From positions 1 to 23,607 of the forward strand of contig CANCYO010000044.1 in assembly GCA_947382415.1 (NCBI GenBank): a stretch of 23,607 bases of DNA. Reading direction: 5' to 3'. Source of the stretch: an uncultured Lachnospiraceae bacterium. Lineage in GTDB: Bacteria > Bacillota > Clostridia > Lachnospirales > Lachnospiraceae. Positions 1 through 8,132 of this stretch are shown here, piece after piece (the stretch's first letter is position 1; the number at the start of each line of letters is the position of its first letter). The notes beneath the pieces were generated by a model. The model was not told the DNA's origin. It did no database searches and worked only from the letters and a program-made list of their open reading frames with translations. The position numbers and the translations under genes are program-made.

Positions 1-473
1 ATCTGATACCCGTTCATATAATAGCGCATGGCAGTATAGCCCACACAGTAAAAACGCATATCCGTGTCGTTTACCTTCTGAAACTCCTCATAGGATTTTT
101 CCACTCCCATGGTGTCAAGATTGTAGATATCTTCGCTGGTGATCTCCTTCTCGCTCTCAAAGCTGCACTCCACTTTGGTGGTGACAGTTCGCAGCACACG
201 TCCCGCCGCCGCGATGCACACTTCCGTGAGACTGCGGTTTAAGGTCTCCTCCAACTGCCTTTTCACCGCGGACACAGACTCCCCCACTTTGGCGATATCG
301 TGAATCTGTCCGTCCAGCATGGCTCTGGTCTCATGCTCTCTGGAGCACTGGGCCAGCACATGGAATTTCCCTCCGCCGAGATACCCCACGGTTCCCACAA
401 TGCTTCGCGTTCCTATGTCCAGACCAAATACCAGTTGTCCCTGATTCTCTCTGATCTCATTTAATCCCGCCAT
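1..473 (-). CDS. FtsA-like cell division ATPase, N-terminal part (runs off left edge)
   Basis: Reading the minus strand from the ATG at 473 gives an open frame to the window edge (about 157 residues). It begins MAGLNEIRENQGQLVFGLDIGTR. FGLDIGT near residue 16 is the phosphate-1 loop of the actin/Hsp70/FtsA ATPase fold, and RAMLDGQIHDIAKV followed by EVCIAAAGRVL fits FtsA-like proteins of Clostridia. FtsA proteins bind ATP and tether FtsZ at the membrane; this clostridial branch is also related to PilM-type ATPases, so the exact role is uncertain. The start overlaps the last 13 bases of coaE, which implies translational coupling and membership of the polA-coaE unit. The C-terminal half lies outside the window, so a membrane-binding helix cannot be checked. 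Confidence 0.8.
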   Translation of the reverse strand, partial: MAGLNEIRENQGQLVFGLDIGTRSIVGTVGYLGGGKFHVLAQCSREHETRAMLDGQIHDIAKVGESVSAVKRQLEETLNRSLTEVCIAAAGRVLRTVTTKVECSFESEKEITSEDIYNLDTMGVEKSYEEFQKVNDTDMRFYCVGYTAMRYYMNGYQ

Positions 474-1066
474 GAAAAAGCCTCCAGTTTTCTGTCAATC
501 TGGCGAAAGCTGTCCTCCAGCCTGCCGCTGTTGTCTATCACAAAATCGCAATGCTCACGAAACTGCTCTTCCGAAAGCTGACTTGCCATAATATCCGCAA
601 TCTTTTCCGGGCTATACCCCCGGCTCCCTGCCAGACGCTCCCGCCTGATCTCCTCCCCGGCATGGACATACCAGAGCTCGTCCGCCAGCTCCTTATAACC
701 GGCCTCGATCAAAAGCGCAGCCTCCACAAAAAACAGCTCCACCGAAGGGTCCCGCCTTGCCCTTTCCAGTCTCTCCAGAAGATATTCCCGCACCGCCGGA
801 TGTATGATGGCGTTTACCTGTTCCAGAAGGACCTCATCCCCGAATATCCGCTCCGCCATGGCGCCTCTGTCGATCTCTTTATCTGCCCGCAGAATCCCTT
901 CCCCCAGAAGGCCGGTCAATCTCTCATAACAGGCCGTGCCCTTCGCCTTCACAAGATGGGCCACCTCGTCCGCCAGATAGATCTCGCAGAGATAATGCTT
1001 TCTGATATATGCCAACAGTTCTGTTTTTCCGGCCCCTACGCCGCCGGTAATACCGATAAAATACAT
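461..1066 (-). CDS. coaE: Dephospho-CoA kinase
   Basis: This enzyme phosphorylates the 3'-hydroxyl of dephospho-CoA with ATP, the last step of coenzyme A synthesis in the cytosol. The chosen start gives 201 residues, the usual family length. A P-loop GGVGAGKT sits at residues 8-15, followed by the lid and substrate segments IIHPAVREY and FFVEAALLIEAGY. The segment LADEVAHLV takes the place of the more usual DAD-type motif. The ATG at 1066 is preferred over in-frame ATGs further upstream because GAGG lies 9 bases before it and the start falls just after the polA stop (TGA at 1070-1068). The gene follows polA and overlaps the FtsA-like gene, so the three are probably one transcript. Confidence 0.93.
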   Translation of the reverse strand: MYFIGITGGVGAGKTELLAYIRKHYLCEIYLADEVAHLVKAKGTACYERLTGLLGEGILRADKEIDRGAMAERIFGDEVLLEQVNAIIHPAVREYLLERLERARRDPSVELFFVEAALLIEAGYKELADELWYVHAGEEIRRERLAGSRGYSPEKIADIMASQLSEEQFREHCDFVIDNSGRLEDSFRQIDRKLEAFSWRD

Positions 1067-1067
1067 A

Positions 1068-3779
1068 TCACTTTGCCTCATACCAGTTTCTGCCGGTGTG
1101 CACATCCACCTCCAGCGTCACCAGAAGATCCGCCGCGGACTTCATATGGTGTACCAGAAGCTCTCTCACCTGCTCCACTTCATCCTCCGCCGTCTCGATC
1201 AAAAGCTCGTCATGCACCTGCAGGATGAGTCTGGAGCGCAGTCCCGACTGGCGCAGCGCCTCCCACACCCGTATCATGGCAATCTTGATGATATCCGCCG
1301 CCGTTCCCTGTATGGGTGAATTCATGGCCACCCGCTCCCCGAAAGAGCGCTTCATGAAATTGGAAGAGGCAAGCTCCGGAACCGGCCGTCTCCTGTGGAA
1401 CATGGTCGTCACATAACCGTTCTGTCTGGCGTCCTCCACCAGTCTGTCCAGAAACAGCTTGATGCCGGGATAGGTGGCAAAATACTGATTGATATACTCC
1501 GTGGCCTCCTTTCGGCTGATGCTCAGATCCTGACTGAGCCCGAAGGAACTGATGCCATACACGATGCCGAAATTGACCGCCTTGGCATTGCGCCTCTGCA
1601 GATCCGTCACTTCTTCGATGGGTGTATGGAAAACCTTGGCCGCCGTGATGCGGTGAATATCCTCGTCCATGCGGTACGCCTCGATGAGCTGCTCGTCCCC
1701 GGACATATGGGCCAGCACACGAAGCTCGATCTGGGAGTAATCCGCATCCAGAAATACAAATCCCTCCCGGGGCACAAACACCTTGCGCAGTTCCTTTCCC
1801 AACTCCGTTCTGGTGGGAATGTTCTGAAGATTCGGTTCCGTGGAGCTGATGCGCCCCGTGGCCGTGATAGTCTGATGAAAGCTGGTGTGAATGCGCCTGT
1901 CCTCGCCGATACAGACAGCCAGTCCGTCCGCATAGGTGGATTTTAATTTGGTGAGCCCTCTGTATTCCAGAATATCCCGAACTATGGGATGTTCCTCCGA
2001 GAGCTTCTCCAGCACGTCCGCAGCCGTGGAATACCCGGTCTTCGTCTTCTTGCCGCCGGGCAGCCCCAGCTTGTCGAAAAGGATCTCACCGAGCTGCTTA
2101 GGGGAATTGATATTGAACTGCTCCCCCGCCTGCCTGTGAATAGCCTGCTCCAGCTCCTCTATCCGGGAGACCAGCGCGTCCCCGTAAGCCTTCAGCTCCT
2201 CCCTGCGGACCTCCACGCCCTCCTTCTCCATGTCATATAACACTAACGAGAGCGGCATCTCGATTTCCCGCATAAGCCCTTCCATCTCAAGCTCCGAGAG
2301 CTTTTTCTCCAGGACCTCTGCCGCCTGCAGCGCCACACAGGCGCCCCGGCCAAAATAATCGCGGCATTTGTCAGGTTCCTCCTGCAATACCTCCGCAAGC
2401 TTTTTCTTCCCGAACAGCTCCGCCGCCCCGGGCAGCATCACGCCCAGATGTTCCGAGGCAATAGACTCAATGTCGTAATCGTTTTTCAACGGGTTTAATA
2501 AATACGCCCCGATCAGAATATCAAAATAGCGGTCCGTTTTGTCCTGAGACAGATACCTGTACTGCTCCTTAATATCAAAGGTCACAATGCGGGCATGGGC
2601 CGACAGCTCTCTCAGAATCCGGCTCATATCCTCCGTCTCATCCTTCTCCTCCCCGGGCATGTCAAACATAGATATTTGTCCCTGCACATCCTGATTGCGG
2701 GATAACACATAAAAGTAAGTCTCCTCCGGGGAAAGGCACAATGCGGCCCCCAAAAGCCGTCCCTCCTCCTGCATCAACAGCAGACCCACTCGGGAAAGCT
2801 CCCCACCGGACTTTTTTGCGGCCCGCTCTGCCAGCCGCTCAAATTCCCGTATACCGGCAAGCGTCTTTACCGCCGCAAGCTCCTCACCGCCCTGTCCGGC
2901 AGACTTCATTCGGGCTTTGTCAAAACGCCCCAGCATACTTTTGAATTCCAGCTTTTTGAACAGCGCATAAGCCTGTGGCGTGTCATAATCTCCGGTTCTT
3001 GCCGCCTCATAGTCAAGCTCCAGCTCACAGTCCGTCTTGATGGTGGCCAGCGTCCTGCTAAGCTCCGCCAGATCCCGATTCTGAATCAAAGACTCCCTGA
3101 CAGCCTTCTTTGAGACCTCATCCACATGAGCGTACAGATTGTCCAGAGAGCCGTACTCCACAATCAGCGCCGTGGCCGTCTTCTCCCCCACCTTGGGCAC
3201 CCCGGGAATATTGTCTGCGGTATCTCCCATCAAAGCCTTCACGTCTATAAACTGCTCCGGGGTCACCTGATAAGCCGTACGCACATCCTCCGCGTAATAA
3301 TCCTCGATCTCCGTACCGTTCCTTCTGGTCTTGGGAATCCGAATCTTGATGGTATCCGTGGCAATCTGCAGCAGATCCCTGTCCCCCGACACTAAAGACA
3401 CAGCCACACCGTCCCGCTCCGCCCGCTTCGCCAGCGTTCCCAGAATATCGTCGGCCTCCAGTCCGGCCTGCTCCATGATCACGATATTCATGGCCCGCAG
3501 CACATCCTTCATCACGGGAACCTGCTCCCGCAATTCCTCGGGCATGGGCTTTCTGGTCCCCTTATAGGCATCATACATTTCATGACGGAAGGTAGGCGCG
3601 TGTACGTCAAAGGCCACTACCAGATACTCCGGCTTCTCCTCCTCCAGAATCTTGAACAGAATGTTCAAAAAACCGTGGATGGCATTGGTGTGCAGTCCCT
3701 CCGCATTGCTCAGCTCCGGCACTCCGTAGAACGCCCTGTTCAAAATACTGTGTCCGTCTATCAAAACAAGCTTGTCCAT
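1068..3779 (-). CDS. polA: DNA polymerase I
   Basis: This repair and Okazaki-fragment polymerase has about 903 residues. The N-terminal 290 or so form the 5'-3' flap exonuclease, with LVLIDGHS, EADDILG and SGDRDLLQ as metal-binding segments. The middle keeps the 3'-5' exonuclease fold, but the DEDD residues are not evident (VTFDIKEQYRYL stands where a catalytic segment is expected), so proofreading is probably absent. The polymerase domain is complete: motif A DADYSQIELR near 680, motif B around KAVNFGIVYG near 735-744, motif C LQVHDELLIE near 854. I favour the ATG at 3779 because GGAG is 7 bases before it; an ATG two codons upstream at 3785 is nearly touching that GGAG but remains possible. 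Two extended -10 boxes lie just upstream. Confidence 0.97.
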   Translation of the reverse strand: MDKLVLIDGHSILNRAFYGVPELSNAEGLHTNAIHGFLNILFKILEEEKPEYLVVAFDVHAPTFRHEMYDAYKGTRKPMPEELREQVPVMKDVLRAMNIVIMEQAGLEADDILGTLAKRAERDGVAVSLVSGDRDLLQIATDTIKIRIPKTRRNGTEIEDYYAEDVRTAYQVTPEQFIDVKALMGDTADNIPGVPKVGEKTATALIVEYGSLDNLYAHVDEVSKKAVRESLIQNRDLAELSRTLATIKTDCELELDYEAARTGDYDTPQAYALFKKLEFKSMLGRFDKARMKSAGQGGEELAAVKTLAGIREFERLAERAAKKSGGELSRVGLLLMQEEGRLLGAALCLSPEETYFYVLSRNQDVQGQISMFDMPGEEKDETEDMSRILRELSAHARIVTFDIKEQYRYLSQDKTDRYFDILIGAYLLNPLKNDYDIESIASEHLGVMLPGAAELFGKKKLAEVLQEEPDKCRDYFGRGACVALQAAEVLEKKLSELEMEGLMREIEMPLSLVLYDMEKEGVEVRREELKAYGDALVSRIEELEQAIHRQAGEQFNINSPKQLGEILFDKLGLPGGKKTKTGYSTAADVLEKLSEEHPIVRDILEYRGLTKLKSTYADGLAVCIGEDRRIHTSFHQTITATGRISSTEPNLQNIPTRTELGKELRKVFVPREGFVFLDADYSQIELRVLAHMSGDEQLIEAYRMDEDIHRITAAKVFHTPIEEVTDLQRRNAKAVNFGIVYGISSFGLSQDLSISRKEATEYINQYFATYPGIKLFLDRLVEDARQNGYVTTMFHRRRPVPELASSNFMKRSFGERVAMNSPIQGTAADIIKIAMIRVWEALRQSGLRSRLILQVHDELLIETAEDEVEQVRELLVHHMKSAADLLVTLEVDVHTGRNWYEAK

Positions 3780-3799
3780 TGTCATACTCCATCCATTTT

Positions 3800-3866
3800 A
3801 TGATTATAGCAATACCTATTATAACAATATCCAGATCAAAGTAGTACCCGCATCAAAGCAATACCC
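3800..3866 (-). repeat. Four degenerate 16-17 bp tandem repeats
   Basis: On the minus strand four units follow each other: GGGTATTGCTTTGATGC, GGGTACTACTTTGATCT, GGATATTGTTATAATA and GGTATTGCTATAATCAT. The first unit contains the last codons and the TGA stop of the zinc-motif protein. The third and fourth carry TATAAT preceded by TGN. The array fills the gap between this gene and polA, so it probably arose by local duplication of a gene tail that was later shaped into a promoter. Confidence 0.7.
3803..3826 (-). promoter_or_regulatory. Candidate polA promoter: two extended -10 boxes
   Basis: On the minus strand TGTTATAAT (3826-3818) and TGCTATAAT (3811-3803) both match the extended -10 form TGNTATAAT. 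They start 15 bases apart. No good -35 hexamer is visible at 16-18 bases, which extended -10 promoters can tolerate. The expected starts, near 3811 and 3796, lie just before the GGATGGAG ribosome binding site of polA. Confidence 0.55.
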
Positions 3867-4173
3867 ACATAACGGCTCCCACGATCAGCGCGATGGCCAC
3901 AGTTTCCAACGCCGCGCCCAGATACAGAAAAAGAGAGTGAAACTTTACGCGGTTTCTGGCATCCTCCAGACGCTCGTCCAACTCGCTCTGCAGATCGAAA
4001 GCGCTTCCCTCCTCCAGACGCTGCATACCCTCCGTCACCAGAAACTGAATCACCAGCTCCTCATGACAGTCACTGCAGCTCTCCATGTGCTCGTTAAATT
4101 TTTTCAATGTGAGAAAGTCCATCTTCTGCTCCAGAAAAGCAGGAATCAGCCTCTCAAATTCCTTACAAGTCAT
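3853..4173 (-). CDS. Small membrane protein with zinc-binding anti-sigma motif
   Basis: The protein has 106 residues. Cys3, then His29-x3-Cys33-x2-Cys36, reproduces the C...HxxxCxxC pattern of zinc-binding anti-sigma (ZAS / zf-HC2) domains. A single hydrophobic segment (about residues 80-106, rich in AIALIVGAVMWVLL) ends the chain, so the zinc domain would face the cytosol on a C-terminal anchor with almost nothing outside. Known relatives hold ECF sigma factors inactive, but no sigma factor gene is adjacent, so the partner is unknown. The ATG at 4173 has a strong GGGGAG five bases upstream; an ATG seven codons further up lacks one. The gene ends 73 bases before polA, inside the 17-bp repeat array. 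Confidence 0.72.
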   Translation of the reverse strand: MTCKEFERLIPAFLEQKMDFLTLKKFNEHMESCSDCHEELVIQFLVTEGMQRLEEGSAFDLQSELDERLEDARNRVKFHSLFLYLGAALETVAIALIVGAVMWVLL

Positions 4174-4254
4174 ACTGTCTCCCCAAATGCACATATATTA
4201 TTACTATACAACAATTTCCAGAAAAAATAAATATGAAAAAGCGAACAAAATGAC

Positions 4255-4283
4255 TTGCCAAGACGAATAACCTATGCTAGAAT
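4255..4283 (+). promoter_or_regulatory. Promoter of tRNA-Leu
   Basis: TTGCCA at 4255-4260 and TAGAAT at 4278-4283 are separated by 17 bases. TGC directly before the -10 box gives it an extended form. Transcription would begin near 4290, about 38 bases before the mature tRNA. Confidence 0.75.
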
Positions 4284-4327
4284 ATTTCTTGTTGCAGAGT
4301 ATTAAAACTGGCAGCTATTACCACTTC

Positions 4328-4410
4328 GCCGGCGTGTCGGAATGGCAGACGAGGCAGACTCAAAATCTGTTGTGGGCAACCACGTGCGGGTTCAAGTCCC
4401 GCTGCCGGCA
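4328..4410 (+). tRNA. tRNA-Leu (anticodon CAA)
   Basis: The 83-base gene folds as a class II tRNA. The acceptor stem pairs GCCGGCG with TGCCGGC, including one G-U pair, and the discriminator is A. The anticodon stem GCAGA/TCTGT encloses CTCAAAA, giving anticodon CAA, which reads UUG. A long variable arm (GTGGG, CAA loop, CCAC) is typical of leucine tRNA. The T stem is GCGGG/CCCGC around TTCAAGT. CCA is not encoded and must be added after transcription. It is the only plus-strand gene in the window. Confidence 0.95.
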
Positions 4411-4418
4411 TTAGACCA

Positions 4419-4460
4419 ACAGCCCGAATATTCATGATACATGGATATTCGGGCTGTTTT
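4419..4460 (+). terminator. Strong terminator after tRNA-Leu
   Basis: A 13-bp perfect stem, ACAGCCCGAATAT with ATATTCGGGCTGT, extends inward by about five more pairs to a three-base loop. It is followed by TTTT and then a second T-rich run. It starts 9 bases after the tRNA. Confidence 0.85.
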
Positions 4461-4482
4461 AGAATATTTTTCAGCGCACAAG

Positions 4483-4522
4483 AAAGAGCAGCGCACTCAT
4501 ATTCCTGTGGCTGCTCTTTTTT
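4483..4522. terminator. Second hairpin with T-run, probably bidirectional
   Basis: AAAGAGCAGC at 4483-4492 pairs with GCTGCTCTTT at 4510-4519. On the plus strand it is followed by a T-run and backs up the tRNA terminator. Read on the minus strand it lies about 60 bases after the end of the FliD-like gene and is followed by a short T-rich tract, so it may also stop that transcript. Confidence 0.65.
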
Positions 4523-4582
4523 ACTTTTATAACTTATGCTTTTTATAACTTTTCATCCGGTGGCCAGGCTTTCCCAAACAGC

Positions 4583-5794
4583 TTATACAGTGTCAGCGTA
4601 CTTGGAGCTGCCCTGCACATTGTATCCCCCGTCTGCGGTATAACCGCTGGTGGCATTGGCCTTGGTAGTCATATAATAGTCTACCAGCGACGCATTGGTG
4701 GCAATGGAAGAACCATAGTCCTTGAAAAACGACTGAACCTGGGACATATCAGAATTTTTGAATGTGTCCTCGTCGATCTTGAGTCTGCCCTTTTTGTCCA
4801 CTTCGATTCCAAACTGCTTCAACGCATCCGCATTGCGCGCCGTCTTTTCCCTGATATGGGACAGATTCGCCACTACGCCGGAATTGGAACTGGACTCTGC
4901 GGTATCAAACATACGATTATAATTGTTCACAAAACTCTTTGCTGTATCAAAAATTTTGTCAACATCGTATTTATCTGTCTCCTTGCCGTCCTTATCCTTT
5001 ACTTTCGCATACAGCTTATCGTCTGCCAGCGTTTTGCTGTCCGCCTTGAGACCTGCCGCACCGGTAACCTTGGCACTGTCTGTCCCTGTACTGCCCGTAG
5101 CGGAGGAAGCAGAACCTGCGCTTGCAGAGCCTGCAAACTGAAGACGTGAAGCGATCATGGAACCGTAACTCATGATATCATTGGGTGAAAACAGCTCCTT
5201 CACTTTGGAGATATCTGCCGATTTCAGCTTTTCTTCATTGAGCTCAAGCGTCCCGTTTGCATTGACTCTGACGCCAATCTCAGACAGCTTATCGGCATTT
5301 TTAGCCGTGCTGCTCATCATATTGGCCACATATGCCGTTTTGCCTGACAATGTGGAGCCTTTTGCCGCGTTCACAACCTTATTGTAATCAGACACATAAT
5401 CCTTTACCGCAGACACAACCTTATCTGCCGCCGTCTGGCCCTTTTCCGTATCCGTATAGGTCTTGTCATTCCGCAATACGGCAACGGAACTCTTCAGAGT
5501 CGAAAGACCCGACGTCAGATTGGCGTTGGCCTCCTGCACATCCTTGGAAACCTTCGGATTCCTCTTCTCCTCAAAAATTTTATCAAGAACATTGCTCGAG
5601 TTGCTCTTCTTGCCGGATGCCGCCGTGCTTGAATTCTGCCCTGTTCCATAATAAGACTTAAGCAGTCTCTTATAAGAGCCGTTTTTCAAAGCGCTCCTGT
5701 CGGAAAGCATACCATACAGGCCGCTCAATCCGCCTCCCGAGCCAGATCCGAACAGCGACCCTCCCGAATTAAAATTCCAAAAATTTCCTGCCAC
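4583..5794 (-). CDS. Protein with two FliD C-terminal-like modules
   Basis: The protein has 403 residues, no signal peptide and no membrane segment. Two segments resemble each other and the C-terminal part of the flagellar cap protein FliD. The first (about residues 124-220) has DYNKVVNAA, then LSEIGVRVNANGTLELNEEKL and VKELF. The second (about 278-370) has NNYNRMFDTA, then LKQFGIEVDKKGRLKIDEDTF and VQSFF. A Ser/Gly/Ala-rich linker joins them, and the N-terminus is Gly/Ser-rich. Start choice: AAAGGAG at 5809-5803 places the start at GTG 5794 (8 bases on); the ATG at 5800 is only two bases from the GGAG. Flagellar cap, export substrate or surface fibre are possible roles. No flagellar gene is adjacent, so function is inferred only. 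Confidence 0.6.
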   Translation of the reverse strand: MAGNFWNFNSGGSLFGSGSGGGLSGLYGMLSDRSALKNGSYKRLLKSYYGTGQNSSTAASGKKSNSSNVLDKIFEEKRNPKVSKDVQEANANLTSGLSTLKSSVAVLRNDKTYTDTEKGQTAADKVVSAVKDYVSDYNKVVNAAKGSTLSGKTAYVANMMSSTAKNADKLSEIGVRVNANGTLELNEEKLKSADISKVKELFSPNDIMSYGSMIASRLQFAGSASAGSASSATGSTGTDSAKVTGAAGLKADSKTLADDKLYAKVKDKDGKETDKYDVDKIFDTAKSFVNNYNRMFDTAESSSNSGVVANLSHIREKTARNADALKQFGIEVDKKGRLKIDEDTFKNSDMSQVQSFFKDYGSSIATNASLVDYYMTTKANATSGYTADGGYNVQGSSKYADTV

Positions 5795-5841
5795 GATCAT
5801 CACTCCTTTGCGCAAATAAACCGTTAGTTCCTTCTATAATC

Positions 5842-5870
5842 AGTTTATACCTATAATTGCCAAATGTCAA
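5842..5870 (-). promoter_or_regulatory. Promoter of the FliD-like gene
   Basis: On the minus strand a perfect TTGACA (5870-5865) is followed after 17 bases by TAAACT (5847-5842). The start would be near 5835, giving a leader of about 40 bases. This is a sigma-A type promoter, not the sigma-28 type usual for late flagellar genes. Confidence 0.6.
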
Positions 5871-5936
5871 TTCCTAATTATTTATGTTTGTAAAGTTTTT
5901 CCGGTCCCGCCTTGCGCTTCCGCCTTAAATGACAAA

Positions 5937-8120
5937 TTATGGCTCAACCGAATCCGCCTTCCGGGACTGCGCCAGATCCGCCACATCATGGCTCAGACTG
6001 AATTTTTTATCCGTACTGCGCTTGTAAAAGGCGCTGAGAATCCGATTGATCACCAATTGAAGATTTTCCCTGTCCATATTCATCAGCACCACAAGACGCT
6101 GGGAGCTGGAAAACTGCATGGTAACGTCCACCTTCCGCAGGGAAGAGACCACCGCCCCCTCCAGAATCTTCATGGCTTCCATCTTTTCTTCCACCGTGGC
6201 GGACTCCTCATCCGCGGCCAGTACAGTGAACATGATGATCTGCATACGCTGATTGTTACGCTCCATCAGACTTTCCAGATAACTGAGCATTCTGGAAAAC
6301 TCGGGATAATTCACCTCATAGGCTCTGGAATAGCTGCCCTGTCTCTGAATGGTCTCCAGCAGATTATCCAGATCGGACTTGGACATCCGGGGCTGAAAAT
6401 CCATCACCAGCTCATGGTACATAACGGTACTGCCGCCGCCCTTCTGCTTTGCGAAATAGAGCGCCCTCTCCAGCCTGTTCACGGCCTCCTCACGGTCAAA
6501 CTCCCCGCCGGACACAATCAGGCCTCCTATGGAGATGGACAGGCTTTCCAGTTCCTTATCCTCCGCCCTCACACGCTCCAGCCAGGCGTGAATCCTCTCC
6601 GCCTCACGGTTTGCCACTTCCTTGGATGTGACGCCGCAGAGCATACAGATAAATTCATCCCCGCCGCTCCGGTATAGGATCTTATTCATAAAACTCTGTT
6701 CCAGCACATTTGCCACCGTATTGAGATACAGATCGCCTTTCAGGAAACCGTGAAGATTGTTGACATTCCGCAGCGCATCTATGTCCACGGCCAGAAGACA
6801 GCCCTCTCCTCCATCCTCCAGATAATCCGAAAGAAGCTGCTCTCCATAGATACGGTTGAATACCCGGGTCAGGCTGTCTCTGCGTTTTTCCGTGGAATTA
6901 TAAGCTCCCGCATCTTCCAGAATCTTCTGCAGCACCTCTCCGCCCACGATGTCTCCCGTCCCGTCCTGCGCGTTATAGACATCGGGAGAAATAGCCTGCA
7001 GTCTGCCCTGATCCAAAAGCCTCAGAAAAGCCTTTGCATACTGCGGGTCAAACTGTGTGCCCGCGCAGCGCGCAATCTCCTCGCGCACCGCTTCGTCCGA
7101 GAGCCGCTTGCGGTAAATACGGTGGCTGGTCATGGCATCGTATGCGTCTGCAATTCCGATGATCCTTGCCACAGGCGGAATCTCTCCGCCCTTTAAGCCC
7201 TCCGGATAGCCTTTTCCGTCATAGCGCTCATGATGGTATTTGGCTCCCACATCCAGATCATCCATGGAATTAATGTCCTTTAAAATTTCCCCTCCCACCA
7301 GGGTATGCAGCTTCATAAGCGAAAACTCCGCATTGTTCAGACGCCCGGGCTTGTTGAGTATGGCATCGGGCACACCGATCTTGCCGATGTCATGCAGAAG
7401 GCCGATATAGCGGATGCGCTCCACATCCTCCCCGCTCATGCCGAGTTCCGCGGCCAGCGCGGCAGAGTATTCCGACACACGCTGGGAATGTCCCTTGGTA
7501 TATTCATCCTTGGCATCGATGGTGTTTACAATGGTCATGATAGTCTGCATGGTCATCTGGCGGCTCTGTATATTCTTTTTTTCCAGTTCTTCCATAAACT
7601 CCAGATTCTGCCTGTGAATCCGGTCATAAATTCTGGTTGCCGCATAGCAGCCGCCAAAACAGAGCAGAATCAACGCAATCTGTATCTCGGCATTTTTGCT
7701 GGACTCCAGATCAAGCTCTCCTGAAGCAAATTTATTAATAATTGAATAGAGATTGACCACGATGCTGGCAGCCCCTGTCCAGAGTATCAGATTCGGCTGA
7801 TGATAGAGAATGAGCAGAGACAACAGAGGAAGGATATAGCTGAACACCATATAGGTGCTCCCCGTTATCATACTGAACAGATACATGACAAAATAACCGC
7901 ACACAATCTGATAACGCAGCGTCACCGAATCCGGCTTCCTGTAATAGAGCACATGACAGCACAGATTGGGCAGGATCGTACACAGAAGAAAAACTGCCAC
8001 ATATCCTAATGACCGGATTCCCTTGAAATATTCTCCTATGTAAGTGACAAACAGTATCAAAACGATGACAGTCCAGCCCACCATCAGACTATGATTGATC
8101 TTTTTGGTCTCATTCTTCAT
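5937..8120 (-). CDS. Membrane HD-GYP / GGDEF protein with a degenerate second GGDEF
   Basis: The protein has 727 residues. About six membrane helices fill residues 12-168, followed by a coiled-coil linker. The HD-GYP domain (about 190-375) is complete: His211, HDIGK 243-247, HHERYDGKGYP 296-306. Such domains hydrolyse c-di-GMP. The GGDEF domain (about 415-570) keeps RSGGDEF at 484-490 but has NN and GF in place of the usual ND and GH, and has no RxxD inhibitory site. Residues about 620-700 read as a second GGDEF fold: RKVD at 662-665, then five residues, then SSSQR where GGDEF belongs. This tail looks catalytically dead but able to bind c-di-GMP. GAGAGGGA precedes the ATG. The gene starts 12 bases after the S66 peptidase gene. 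Confidence 0.9.
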   Translation of the reverse strand: MKNETKKINHSLMVGWTVIVLILFVTYIGEYFKGIRSLGYVAVFLLCTILPNLCCHVLYYRKPDSVTLRYQIVCGYFVMYLFSMITGSTYMVFSYILPLLSLLILYHQPNLILWTGAASIVVNLYSIINKFASGELDLESSKNAEIQIALILLCFGGCYAATRIYDRIHRQNLEFMEELEKKNIQSRQMTMQTIMTIVNTIDAKDEYTKGHSQRVSEYSAALAAELGMSGEDVERIRYIGLLHDIGKIGVPDAILNKPGRLNNAEFSLMKLHTLVGGEILKDINSMDDLDVGAKYHHERYDGKGYPEGLKGGEIPPVARIIGIADAYDAMTSHRIYRKRLSDEAVREEIARCAGTQFDPQYAKAFLRLLDQGRLQAISPDVYNAQDGTGDIVGGEVLQKILEDAGAYNSTEKRRDSLTRVFNRIYGEQLLSDYLEDGGEGCLLAVDIDALRNVNNLHGFLKGDLYLNTVANVLEQSFMNKILYRSGGDEFICMLCGVTSKEVANREAERIHAWLERVRAEDKELESLSISIGGLIVSGGEFDREEAVNRLERALYFAKQKGGGSTVMYHELVMDFQPRMSKSDLDNLLETIQRQGSYSRAYEVNYPEFSRMLSYLESLMERNNQRMQIIMFTVLAADEESATVEEKMEAMKILEGAVVSSLRKVDVTMQFSSSQRLVVLMNMDRENLQLVINRILSAFYKRSTDKKFSLSHDVADLAQSRKADSVEP

Positions 8121-8132
8121 ACCGTATCCCTC

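Noticed and set aside
551..1228. Open frame of 225 codons on the plus strand opposite coaE and the end of polA
   Set aside because: It is antisense to clear enzymes, rich in Pro/Arg/His, and has no motif.
2400..2980. Active 3'-5' proofreading domain in polA
   Set aside because: The region is present in length, but the acidic exonuclease residues are not evident, as in many Firmicutes Pol I proteins.
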